DNA of 6,710 bases from Methanomassiliicoccaceae archaeon UBA537 (GTDB taxonomy: Archaea; Thermoplasmatota; Thermoplasmata; Methanomassiliicoccales; Methanomethylophilaceae). The translations under genes were made by a program, and so were the position numbers. The notes under the pieces are model-generated. The model was given only the letters and a program-made list of their open reading frames with translations, did no database searches and was not told the origin of the DNA. Of the stretch, positions 1-5,336 are shown one piece after another. The first letter of the stretch is position 1, and the number at the start of each line of letters is the position of its first letter. The stretch spans positions 394 to 7,103 of the forward strand of contig DATC01000046.1 in assembly GCA_002504495.1 (NCBI GenBank), written 5' to 3'.

Positions 1-1
1 G

Positions 2-145
2 GCCCACTACACCGACGCCCCCGCCGGCAAGACCTTCGCCGAGTGCTACGACCCGCTCACCGTCAGACCCACCAAGGAGTACCTCGAGGTCTACGACAAG
101 GCGGTCGCTACCCTCGCCGAGTGCGGACTCGATATCAGGAACTGA
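2..145 (+). CDS. C-terminal fragment of a methylamine methyltransferase, probably MtmB (partial, start outside window)
   Basis: The reading frame is open from base 2 and ends at TGA 143-145, giving 47 residues. The stretch APAGKTFAECYDPLTVRPT is followed by KEYLEVYDKAV and ends ECGLDIRN. From memory of the family, this resembles the C-terminus of corrinoid-dependent monomethylamine methyltransferase MtmB. MtmB transfers the methyl group of monomethylamine to the cobalt of its corrinoid protein MtmC, the entry step of methylamine methanogenesis in the cytoplasm. The family carries an in-frame UAG pyrrolysine codon in its catalytic centre. That codon would lie far upstream of this window, so it cannot be checked here. 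The gene ends in a strong terminator, so it is the last gene of its transcript. The dimethyl- and trimethylamine enzymes MtbB and MttB fit less well by eye. The assignment rests on a short fragment, and a protein search with the 47 residues would settle it. Confidence 0.6.
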   Translation, partial: AHYTDAPAGKTFAECYDPLTVRPTKEYLEVYDKAVATLAECGLDIRN

Positions 146-154
146 TCAAAACAT

Positions 155-182
155 GGCCCTTCGGGGCCCCTTTTCATTTTTT
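155..182 (+). terminator. Hairpin plus T-tract terminator of the methyltransferase gene, shared with the convergent SDR gene
   Basis: A perfect 5-bp GC stem, GGCCC (155-159) with GGGCC (164-168), closes a TTCG loop. This is the exceptionally stable C(UUCG)G tetraloop context. It is followed by CC and then a T-rich run (TTTTCATTTTTT, 171-182). It begins 10 nt after the methyltransferase stop. Read on the - strand, the same stem lies just after the SDR stop but is followed only by ATGTTTTG, so termination in that direction is probably weaker. The T-run overlaps the last two Lys codons and the stop of the SDR gene. Confidence 0.8.
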
Positions 183-935
183 GCGAAGGGATTGTTTCCA
201 GATGACGGACGCGACGGCGGGTAGGTGCCTGCAAACAAGCATCTGCATCCTGTTGAACGATCCGCAGACTGATATCTTGCGGTTTCTTTCCAGATCTTTC
301 ATCGCCTTGGCAACGACGTTCTCTTTGGTTACTGCATGCCGGAAAACCTTCGCAGGAATGTCCTCCGAAGCAATAGACTTCTCGATGAAACCGGTCTTTA
401 TCCATCCAGGCGAAACCTCCAGCACGGAGATTCCTCTGTCCCTTGTCTCCTTCCTCAAAGCCTGCGTATAGGAACGGACGAACGATTTGCTCGCGGAATA
501 CACGTTGAGCTCTTCCAAGGGAAGATACGCCGATAATGAGCATACCTCAATGATGGACGAACCACGTAGCATGAAAGGTATGCACGTGTCGGTGATTTCG
601 ACCAGTGCGAGTACATTCACCTCGATCATGGCACGGACTTCTTCGCGTGCGGTCGTCCATGGTTTTCCGAAACGTCCGAGTCCCGCACAGTTCACAAGAA
701 AGTCTATAACTGGTTTTTCAGACCTGATCGTGTCAATAAGCCGATCAAAATCTTGATGTGACGATAGATCCGCTTTTAGAACCCTGGATGGGGTGCGGAG
801 CTCACTTGACAGTTCCTGCAGGGCATCCTCCCTGCGGGCTATCATCCAGATGCAATCTAGGCCTCTCGTATCGAGCGCTCTGCAGAATTCTGCACCGAGG
901 CCCGAAGAGGCTCCTGTGATGATCGCTATTCCCAT
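174..935 (-). CDS. Short-chain dehydrogenase/reductase (classical SDR), substrate unknown
   Basis: This is a 253-residue NAD(P)-dependent oxidoreductase with a Rossmann fold. TGASSGLG (residues 7-14) is the dinucleotide-binding TGxxxGxG motif. NCAG (82-85) is the structural NAG motif. Ser133, Tyr146 and Lys150 (YSASK) form the catalytic triad with the normal 13-residue Ser-Tyr spacing, and SPGW with Thr181 follows. Arg34-Arg35 after the second strand suggests NADPH preference. No signal peptide is seen, and the length is normal for classical SDRs. The start at 935 is chosen because MGIAIITGASSG is the usual SDR N-terminus; an ATG at 980 would only add 15 residues that overlap the upstream microprotein in another frame. 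The start lies one base after that microprotein's stop and has no clear Shine-Dalgarno, so translation is probably coupled. The motifs do not reveal the substrate. The gene converges on the methyltransferase gene, with 28 nt between the two stop codons. Confidence 0.9.
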   Translation of the reverse strand: MGIAIITGASSGLGAEFCRALDTRGLDCIWMIARREDALQELSSELRTPSRVLKADLSSHQDFDRLIDTIRSEKPVIDFLVNCAGLGRFGKPWTTAREEVRAMIEVNVLALVEITDTCIPFMLRGSSIIEVCSLSAYLPLEELNVYSASKSFVRSYTQALRKETRDRGISVLEVSPGWIKTGFIEKSIASEDIPAKVFRHAVTKENVVAKAMKDLERNRKISVCGSFNRMQMLVCRHLPAVASVIWKQSLRKK

Positions 936-936
936 C

Positions 937-1035
937 TCAGCTTGCGAAAACAGAAGCCGCAACGGTGATGGCCACGACAATCATGATGCCGACCATGCCG
1001 TACGCATAGAACTTCTTCTTGGTGGCTGTCTTCAT
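937..1035 (-). CDS. 32-residue single-pass membrane microprotein, coupled to the SDR
   Basis: This short gene begins MKTATKKKFYAYGMVGIM and ends ASVFAS before TGA (939-937). The N-terminus is basic (four Lys in the first eight residues). It is followed by an uninterrupted hydrophobic segment at about residues 11-30, rich in Val, Ile, Ala and Met. This fits a single membrane span with the N-terminus in the cytoplasm. I do not recognise the family. Three things support it as a real gene. A TATA box sits about 27 nt upstream of the ATG, as expected for a leaderless archaeal transcript. The stop is one base from the SDR start (TGA-G-ATG). It also fills what would otherwise be a gap between recombinase and SDR. 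It could anchor the SDR at the membrane, act as an uncharacterised membrane peptide, or be a cleaved leader. Composition does not distinguish these. Confidence 0.66.
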   Translation of the reverse strand: MKTATKKKFYAYGMVGIMIVVAITVAASVFAS

Positions 1036-1057
1036 ATCGACGTCATCAATGGTCCAG

Positions 1058-1067
1058 TATTTAAAAA
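1058..1067 (-). promoter_or_regulatory. TATA box for the microprotein-SDR unit
   Basis: The - strand reads CTTCTTTTTAAATACTGG. The TTTTTAAATA core is centred about 27 nt upstream of the microprotein ATG at 1035, which places transcription start at or within a few bases of the ATG (leaderless). The pyrimidine-rich CTTTCTTC between the recombinase stop (1085) and this box may also serve as a U-rich terminator for the recombinase transcript. Confidence 0.6.
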
Positions 1068-1084
1068 GAAGTGCTCGAAGAAAG

Positions 1085-1939
1085 TTATTGTGCGATGAAG
1101 TCCGATTCCGTCGGTATGATGGTCATGCTTCTTTTGGACGGGTCTCTTATCTTGGATGCAGAGAGCTCTTGTATACGATTGAACTCCTCTGCTGATATCA
1201 CGATCTTCGCTTCATGCTTTAGAAGAAGATCCTCCCATCTCATGTAGCCTGCATACACGGGATTGTGTATGATTGTGGACAGATTGCGTTTGTTCCATGG
1301 ATTCCCTTTTCTCGTGAGCATCCCCTCCTGGTTTAGTCCCCATGCGATCATATCCATGGATTCTCCTTTGGAGTATTCATCGAATATCCGAGCGACGATA
1401 GGCAGTTCGAATTCATTCTCCCGCAATCTTCCTTCGAAGATGCTGTATCCGAACGGAGGAGTGAAGCCCATAGTGCGCTTGTCGGTCTTCGTCTGATCAA
1501 GGGACTCGGCTTTTTCACGCATCCCCATATGCGTTCTCTCTCCGATCTGTTCGGATTCCAACTGCGCAAGGCGTTGAATCATATCCACTACGAATCTGCC
1601 TAAAGCGTCGGTCGTATCGAGGGATTCGGATGATGAGACGAACTGTTTGCCGTTCTTTTGAAGGACATCCATCATATCCATGAAGTTCCGGCTGTTCCTG
1701 TGGATACGGTCCATCTTCACAACAAGAAGGACATCCCACTTCTCCATCTCCTGCATCATCCTTCTATAGGAAGGACGCTTGTCGCTTCTTCCGGAGTATC
1801 CGTCGTCCTCGTAGACGTCTGCAATCTCCCAATCTTGAACTATGCAGTAGTCGGTCAGGATCTGCTTCTGAGCTCCTAGGGAGTAGCCTTCTTGGGCCTG
1901 TTCATCAGTGGATACTCTGACGTATATGGCCGCGCGCAT
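1085..1939 (-). CDS. Short serine recombinase, second of a tandem pair
   Basis: This 284-residue site-specific DNA recombinase belongs to the resolvase/invertase superfamily. The catalytic domain covers about 1-140: YVRVSTDEQ supplies nucleophile Ser10 and Arg8, KMDRIHRNS (75-83) gives the conserved DR and Arg81, and LESEQIGER (127-135) starts the long dimerisation helix. A 'Recombinase' DNA-binding domain follows at about 157-258, with FGY, KGNPWNKRNL and the HNPVYAGYM signature. The protein stops soon after. Large serine recombinases usually run to 450 residues or more, with a zinc ribbon and a coiled-coil domain. Here only one Cys is present, so the zinc ribbon is absent. The start at 1939 (MRAAIYVRVS) aligns exactly with its upstream paralogue, and no strong Shine-Dalgarno is seen. 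The gene begins inside the paralogue's 3' end (64-nt overlap, different frame), pointing to coupled translation. It ends in TAA. The target site is unknown. Confidence 0.92.
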   Translation of the reverse strand: MRAAIYVRVSTDEQAQEGYSLGAQKQILTDYCIVQDWEIADVYEDDGYSGRSDKRPSYRRMMQEMEKWDVLLVVKMDRIHRNSRNFMDMMDVLQKNGKQFVSSSESLDTTDALGRFVVDMIQRLAQLESEQIGERTHMGMREKAESLDQTKTDKRTMGFTPPFGYSIFEGRLRENEFELPIVARIFDEYSKGESMDMIAWGLNQEGMLTRKGNPWNKRNLSTIIHNPVYAGYMRWEDLLLKHEAKIVISAEEFNRIQELSASKIRDPSKRSMTIIPTESDFIAQ

Positions 1940-2715
1940 CGTCTGCTCTCTGTAATAGGGCCGTTAATTTTCTCGAATAGGCTGCGATCGACAATCGCGG
2001 GCTGGTCGCCTTCGCGGATCACGCCATTCCAATCCATGAATCCGGCATAGAGAGGATTGCGGAGGATGTTGGATACGGACTGTCTGCTCCATCTCTTCCC
2101 TTTTTTGGAAGGGATTTCCGAATCGTTTAGAAATCCGGCGATGTCGTCCATAGTGGAGCCTCTCACGCGCATGTTGTAGATCATACGGACATTCCCTGCT
2201 TCCTCTTCAAGGACATCAAGCCTTCCATCGCAGTACGTATAGCCGTACGGATGTGCGGAACCGAGGTGTCCGGTCCCTTTCCTGGCCTTGAAATCCATTC
2301 CCATGAAGGTCCTTTCGCCGATCTGCTCGGATTCCAGTTGGGCGATTCTCTGCATTATATCCATGACGAATCTGCCCATGGCCGTAGTCGTATCGAATTT
2401 CTCCTGGACCGAGCTGAATTCCTTGCCCTTCTCGCGGAGATCATCCATCATACGGGTGAAATTGACGCTGTTCCTGTGGATACGATCCATCTTGAGAACC
2501 AACAGGACGTCCCATGAATCAGATTCGGAGAACATGCGTTCGTATTCCGGGCGATGCGTATTGCGCCCTGAGAATCCCTCTTCGCGATATCTTCCCGAAA
2601 TCTCCCAGCCCCTCATCCTGCAGAATGCTTCCAGGCGGGCCATCTGCGCATCGAGTGAGAATCCCTCGACGGCCTGATCCTCTGTGGAAACCCTCGTATA
2701 GAGCGCTGCGCGCAT
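1876..2715 (-). CDS. Short serine recombinase, first of a tandem pair, ending in TAG
   Basis: This is a 279-residue paralogue of the recombinase downstream. My ungapped alignment of the first 140 residues gives 85 identities (61%). Ser10 (YTRVSTEDQ), KMDRIHRNS (75-83) and LESEQIGER (127-135) mark the catalytic domain. HPYGY, KKGKRWSRQSV and RNPLYAGFM mark the Recombinase DNA-binding domain. No zinc ribbon or coiled coil follows. The C-terminal tail after about residue 251 (INGPITESRR onward) shares nothing obvious with its partner and lies largely in the overlap, so it may be non-native sequence left by a deletion. The start at 2715 is preferred over an ATG at 2742 for two reasons: the paralogue starts at the same aligned Met, and 2742 lies upstream of the transcription start expected from the TATA box. 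The stop is TAG (1878-1876). If TAG is read as pyrrolysine, six more codons follow before TGA at 1857-1855. Confidence 0.92.
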   Translation of the reverse strand: MRAALYTRVSTEDQAVEGFSLDAQMARLEAFCRMRGWEISGRYREEGFSGRNTHRPEYERMFSESDSWDVLLVLKMDRIHRNSVNFTRMMDDLREKGKEFSSVQEKFDTTTAMGRFVMDIMQRIAQLESEQIGERTFMGMDFKARKGTGHLGSAHPYGYTYCDGRLDVLEEEAGNVRMIYNMRVRGSTMDDIAGFLNDSEIPSKKGKRWSRQSVSNILRNPLYAGFMDWNGVIREGDQPAIVDRSLFEKINGPITESRRCARPYTSEYPLMNRPKKATP

Positions 2716-2747
2716 TCGTACATCCCGAACGGTGCAACACATGCAAT

Positions 2748-2755
2748 GTAATAAA
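2748..2755 (-). promoter_or_regulatory. Probable TATA box for the recombinase pair
   Basis: The - strand reads AGCGTTTATTACATTGC. The AT-rich TTTATTAC is centred about 37 nt upstream of the ATG at 2715, predicting transcription start near 2727 and a leader of roughly a dozen bases. It lies just beyond the thermosome terminator hairpin, so the recombinases are likely transcribed separately from the thermosome gene. Confidence 0.45.
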
Positions 2756-2773
2756 CGCTATGAAGAAGCAGAT

Positions 2774-2791
2774 CCTGCCCTTGCGGGCAGG
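2774..2791 (-). terminator. Hairpin downstream of the thermosome gene
   Basis: On the - strand, CCTGCCC and GGGCAGG form a perfect 7-bp stem around a GCAA (GNRA) tetraloop. It starts 35 nt after the thermosome stop. It is followed by ATCTGCTTCTTC, which is pyrimidine-rich rather than a pure T-run. Its position suggests transcription termination or 3'-end stabilisation of the chaperonin mRNA. Confidence 0.55.
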
Positions 2792-2826
2792 TAAATGGTT
2801 TTCCTCAGTTCATCCTGCAGATGGAC

Positions 2827-4452
2827 TCACATCGGGGGCATGCCGCCGTTGGGCATGCCGGGCGCGCCGCCCTGAGGGGCGGACCTGCGGGAGGCGATGA
2901 CGTCGTCGATCCTGAGGATCATGTTGGCGACCTCCTGTGCGGAGTTGATGGCCTGAACCTTGACCCTGAGAGGCTCGATAACGTTCCTGTCCTTGCTGTT
3001 CATGGCCTCGCCGGTCTCGAGGTCGATTCCGTAGTACTTGGAGTCGGCGCCGTTGTTCTGGTGGGCGTTCTTCAGCTTGATGATGCTGTCGATCGGGTCG
3101 ATACCGGCGTTCTCGGCAAGGGTCCAGGGGATGATCTCCATGGCCTTGGCGAACTTCTCGATGGCGAGCTGCTCTCTTCCTCCGACGGTGGAGGCGTAGT
3201 CGTCGAGCCTGAGCTCGAGCTCGATCTCGGGTGCACCGGCTCCGGCGACGACCTTTCCGTCTTCGATAGCGACTCCGACGACGCGGATAGCGTCGGTGAG
3301 GGCCCTCTCGACTTCTTCGAGGACGTGCTCGGTTCCTCCGCGGACGAAGATCGTCAGCGCCTTGGGGTTCTTGCATCCGGTGATGAACGCCATTCCGTCC
3401 TCTCCGACCTGCTTCTCCTCGACGGCTCCGGCGGTACCGAGGTCGGCGGCGGTGATTTCCAGCGGGTTGCCCAGGACGTTGGCTCCGGTGGCCTTGGCGA
3501 TGGCCTCGACATCGGACTGCTTGAGCCTCCTGTACGCGAGGATGCCGTTCTTGGCGAGGTAGTGCTGGACGAGCTCGTCGACACCCTTCTGGCTGAAGAC
3601 GACGTTGGCACCTGCCTCCTTGATCTTCTCGACCATGGCCTTCATGCTGTTCTCCTCCTCGGCGAGGAAGGTGGACATCATGTTGGGGTCGGTGATCTGG
3701 ATCTGAGCGTCGAACTCGGTCTTCTTGACTTCGAGTCCGCAGGAGAAGAGAGCGATCTTGGCGTTCTCGACGAGGGAAGGCATCCTGGAGTGGACCTTCT
3801 CCTTGTCGACGACGATTCCGGGGACGAGATAGGTGTCTCCGATGACTCCTCCGACCTTCTTCTGGATGCGGATGTTCTTGGTGTCGACCTTTCCGTTCTC
3901 CTCTACGGACCTGCAAGCCTTCACGACGATATCGGCGAGGACGTTCTCCTCATCTCCGACGGACTTGCCGGTGAGAGCGGTCTCGGCGACCAGCTTCAGG
4001 ATCTTGTCGTCGTTGGCATCGATGGCGATGTCGTTGAGGATCTCGACTGCCTTGTCGGCGGCCATCTTGAATCCGTTGGTGATGACGGTGGGGTGGACGT
4101 TGGCATCGATCAGCTGCTCGGACTGTTTCAGAAGCTCGCCGGCGATGACGACGCTGGTGGTTGTTCCGTCTCCGCACTCGGCGTCCTGGGTCTTGGCGAC
4201 CTCGACGACCATCTTGGCGGCGGGGTGCTGGACATCGAGCTCCTTCAGGATGGTCACACCGTCGTTGGTGATGACGACATCTCCAATCGTGTTGACGAGC
4301 ATCTTGTCCATTCCCTTGGGTCCCAGAGTGGACCTGACGGAGTCTGCGACGGCCTTGGCTGCTCCGATGTTGTTGAACTGTGCTTCTTTGTCTTTGCTCC
4401 TCTCCGTGCCCTCTTTGAGCACGATGACGGGCTGATTTCCAGAACCGTACAT
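2827..4452 (-). CDS. Thermosome subunit (group II chaperonin)
   Basis: This full-length 541-residue subunit belongs to the archaeal TCP-1/thermosome family, an ATP-driven double-ring cytoplasmic chaperonin with a built-in lid. The N-terminal equatorial part carries TLGPKGMDKML (42-52), NDGVTIL (63-69) and the ATP-binding GDGTTT (94-99). Asp387 in the ERALTDA segment is the position of the ATP-hydrolysing aspartate of the family. AGAGAPEIE (403-411) is the conserved C-terminal equatorial nucleotide-contact segment. The C-terminus is the Gly/Met-rich GGAPGMPNGGMPPM tail typical of archaeal thermosomes, which projects into the central cavity. The start at 4452 is supported by an AGGTGA ribosome binding site seven bases upstream and a TATA box at proper distance. 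The gene is transcribed alone: it has its own promoter and a hairpin after the stop. Alpha versus beta type cannot be told here, so I give no symbol. No key residue is missing. Confidence 0.98.
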   Translation of the reverse strand: MYGSGNQPVIVLKEGTERSKDKEAQFNNIGAAKAVADSVRSTLGPKGMDKMLVNTIGDVVITNDGVTILKELDVQHPAAKMVVEVAKTQDAECGDGTTTSVVIAGELLKQSEQLIDANVHPTVITNGFKMAADKAVEILNDIAIDANDDKILKLVAETALTGKSVGDEENVLADIVVKACRSVEENGKVDTKNIRIQKKVGGVIGDTYLVPGIVVDKEKVHSRMPSLVENAKIALFSCGLEVKKTEFDAQIQITDPNMMSTFLAEEENSMKAMVEKIKEAGANVVFSQKGVDELVQHYLAKNGILAYRRLKQSDVEAIAKATGANVLGNPLEITAADLGTAGAVEEKQVGEDGMAFITGCKNPKALTIFVRGGTEHVLEEVERALTDAIRVVGVAIEDGKVVAGAGAPEIELELRLDDYASTVGGREQLAIEKFAKAMEIIPWTLAENAGIDPIDSIIKLKNAHQNNGADSKYYGIDLETGEAMNSKDRNVIEPLRVKVQAINSAQEVANMILRIDDVIASRRSAPQGGAPGMPNGGMPPM

Positions 4453-4459
4453 GGTATTA

Positions 4460-4465
4460 TCACCT
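4460..4465 (-). promoter_or_regulatory. Ribosome binding site of the thermosome gene
   Basis: AGGTGA on the - strand lies seven bases before the ATG at 4452. It is one of the two clearest Shine-Dalgarno matches in the window, and it fixes the thermosome start. Confidence 0.75.
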
Positions 4466-4475
4466 GTATTTGGTA

Positions 4476-4490
4476 AACTACAATTTAGTT
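4476..4490 (-). promoter_or_regulatory. Inverted repeat in the thermosome promoter, candidate heat-shock operator
   Basis: AACTA-N5-TAGTT is a perfect 5-bp inverted repeat with a 5-bp spacer. It lies immediately downstream of the TATA box and upstream of the expected transcription start near 4471. A repressor bound there would block polymerase recruitment or start-site opening. The geometry (5-bp arms, 5-bp spacer, beside the TATA box) recalls the operator I remember for the Archaeoglobus heat-shock regulator HSR1, but the bases differ. Regulation by a similar repressor is inference. Confidence 0.4.
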
Positions 4491-4493
4491 CTT

Positions 4494-4501
4494 CTATAAA
4501 A
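4494..4501 (-). promoter_or_regulatory. TATA box of the thermosome gene
   Basis: The - strand reads CACTTTTATAGAAG, with TTTTATAG as the core. It predicts transcription start near 4471 and a leader of about 20 bases that contains the AGGTGA ribosome binding site. The 101-base gap between the radical SAM stop (4554) and the thermosome start holds this promoter. I see no clear hairpin terminator for the upstream genes in it. Confidence 0.7.
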
Positions 4502-4553
4502 GTGTAATGTAAGGAGCTACCTTGTCCGCGTTGATTTTAGGACCATCTGGGTT

Positions 4554-5336
4554 TCAGAACGATTTCGGATCGAGTATTCCGAGCTCCCTGCATCTGGACC
4601 GCAGGTTGGAAAGCGCCATCTGAGATGGGTGGATGCCCATGCGTTCCAAACGCGTGCCGTCTACAAGGCGCATGTTCAGATTATCGGCGAAGACGCATTT
4701 CACTCCAGTGGAGGCCAGGGCATCCGCCAGCTCGCATTCGCGGTTTTCCAGCGTCGACATGACAGGGGCTACGAGGACGTACGTCTTCACGCCCGTCGAA
4801 ACGAGTTCGTCGACTGTCTTCAGTCTTTCCGATGGAAGCGGGGCCCCCGGTTCCGTCATCTTGGAAATTCTGTCATCCGTCGTCGTTATCGTCACGCCTA
4901 CCACGGCATCCATATCGGTTAGCAGATCGACATCTCTCAAGATGAGGTCGGATTTCGTGTGGATATGGATGCGCCTCTTGCGGGCATGCAGTATCTCCAG
5001 GCACTCGCGGGTCAGGCGGAATCTCTTTTCTGCAGCCTGGTACGGATCGGTCACCGTGCCGATCCCTATGCAGCCTTCCGCATATGGGAGTTCCCGCGAC
5101 AGCCGATCCGCTATATTCCTCTTCACGCGAACCACGCGCCAATCCGAGAGTTCGGAACGGGTGTGTCCAGGAGCGTAGCAGTAGATGCATCCGTGCTCGC
5201 AGCCGCCGTACGGATTCAGGGCATAGTCGCATTCCGGCAGGCCCGACGGAGCCAAGGCGCGTGTGCAATCGACTATCCTGAACTCTCCGGTCCATTCGAG
5301 CTTCTCACCGGTGAAATCGCTGAGGGTGGTGTCCAT
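4554..5336 (-). CDS. Spore-photoproduct-lyase-like (SPL family) radical SAM protein
   Basis: This 260-residue cytoplasmic radical SAM enzyme has NPYGGCEHGCIYCYAPG (41-57), which holds Cys46, Cys50 and Cys53. This is the CxxxCxxC motif that binds the [4Fe-4S] cluster used to cleave S-adenosylmethionine, in the wording typical of the SPL/Rv2578c-like group. TDPYQ (96-100), HTKSD (126-130) and EPGAPLPSERL (162-172) are further motifs of that group. Genuine spore photoproduct lyase repairs a thymine dimer, but most relatives of this size have no proven substrate, so repair activity is not shown. The start at 5336 is chosen because AGGAG sits eight bases upstream and the family N-terminus fits; the frame is open up to 5630 but reads as a shadow of nreA there. 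The start lies inside the 3' end of nreA (64-nt overlap), implying coupled expression and a possible shared role in DNA damage handling. Confidence 0.92.
   Translation of the reverse strand: MDTTLSDFTGEKLEWTGEFRIVDCTRALAPSGLPECDYALNPYGGCEHGCIYCYAPGHTRSELSDWRVVRVKRNIADRLSRELPYAEGCIGIGTVTDPYQAAEKRFRLTRECLEILHARKRRIHIHTKSDLILRDVDLLTDMDAVVGVTITTTDDRISKMTEPGAPLPSERLKTVDELVSTGVKTYVLVAPVMSTLENRECELADALASTGVKCVFADNLNMRLVDGTRLERMGIHPSQMALSNLRSRCRELGILDPKSF

Noticed and set aside
91..543. 150-codon - strand frame reaching into the methyltransferase 3' end
   Set aside because: It overlaps the SDR in another frame, crosses the terminator hairpin and shows no family motifs.
936..980. Upstream ATG (980) as SDR start
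   Set aside because: The extra 15 residues precede the normal SDR N-terminus and overlap the microprotein. The ATG at 935 directly precedes the TGASSGLG strand.
1075..2765. Direct repeats as attachment sites flanking the recombinase pair
   Set aside because: Only a short ATGAAG match (about 1094-1099 and 2759-2764) could be found at the two ends, which is expected by chance.
2821..4476. 551-codon open frame on the + strand across the whole thermosome gene
   Set aside because: Its translation is a low-complexity Asp/Gly/Leu/Val shadow of the thermosome codons. It matches no known protein, while the opposite strand encodes a perfect chaperonin.
4476..4490. Match to the Pyrococcus Phr heat-shock operator
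   Set aside because: The promoter has a TGGTAA-like element on the + strand, but the remaining spaced elements of that consensus, as I remember it, do not line up.
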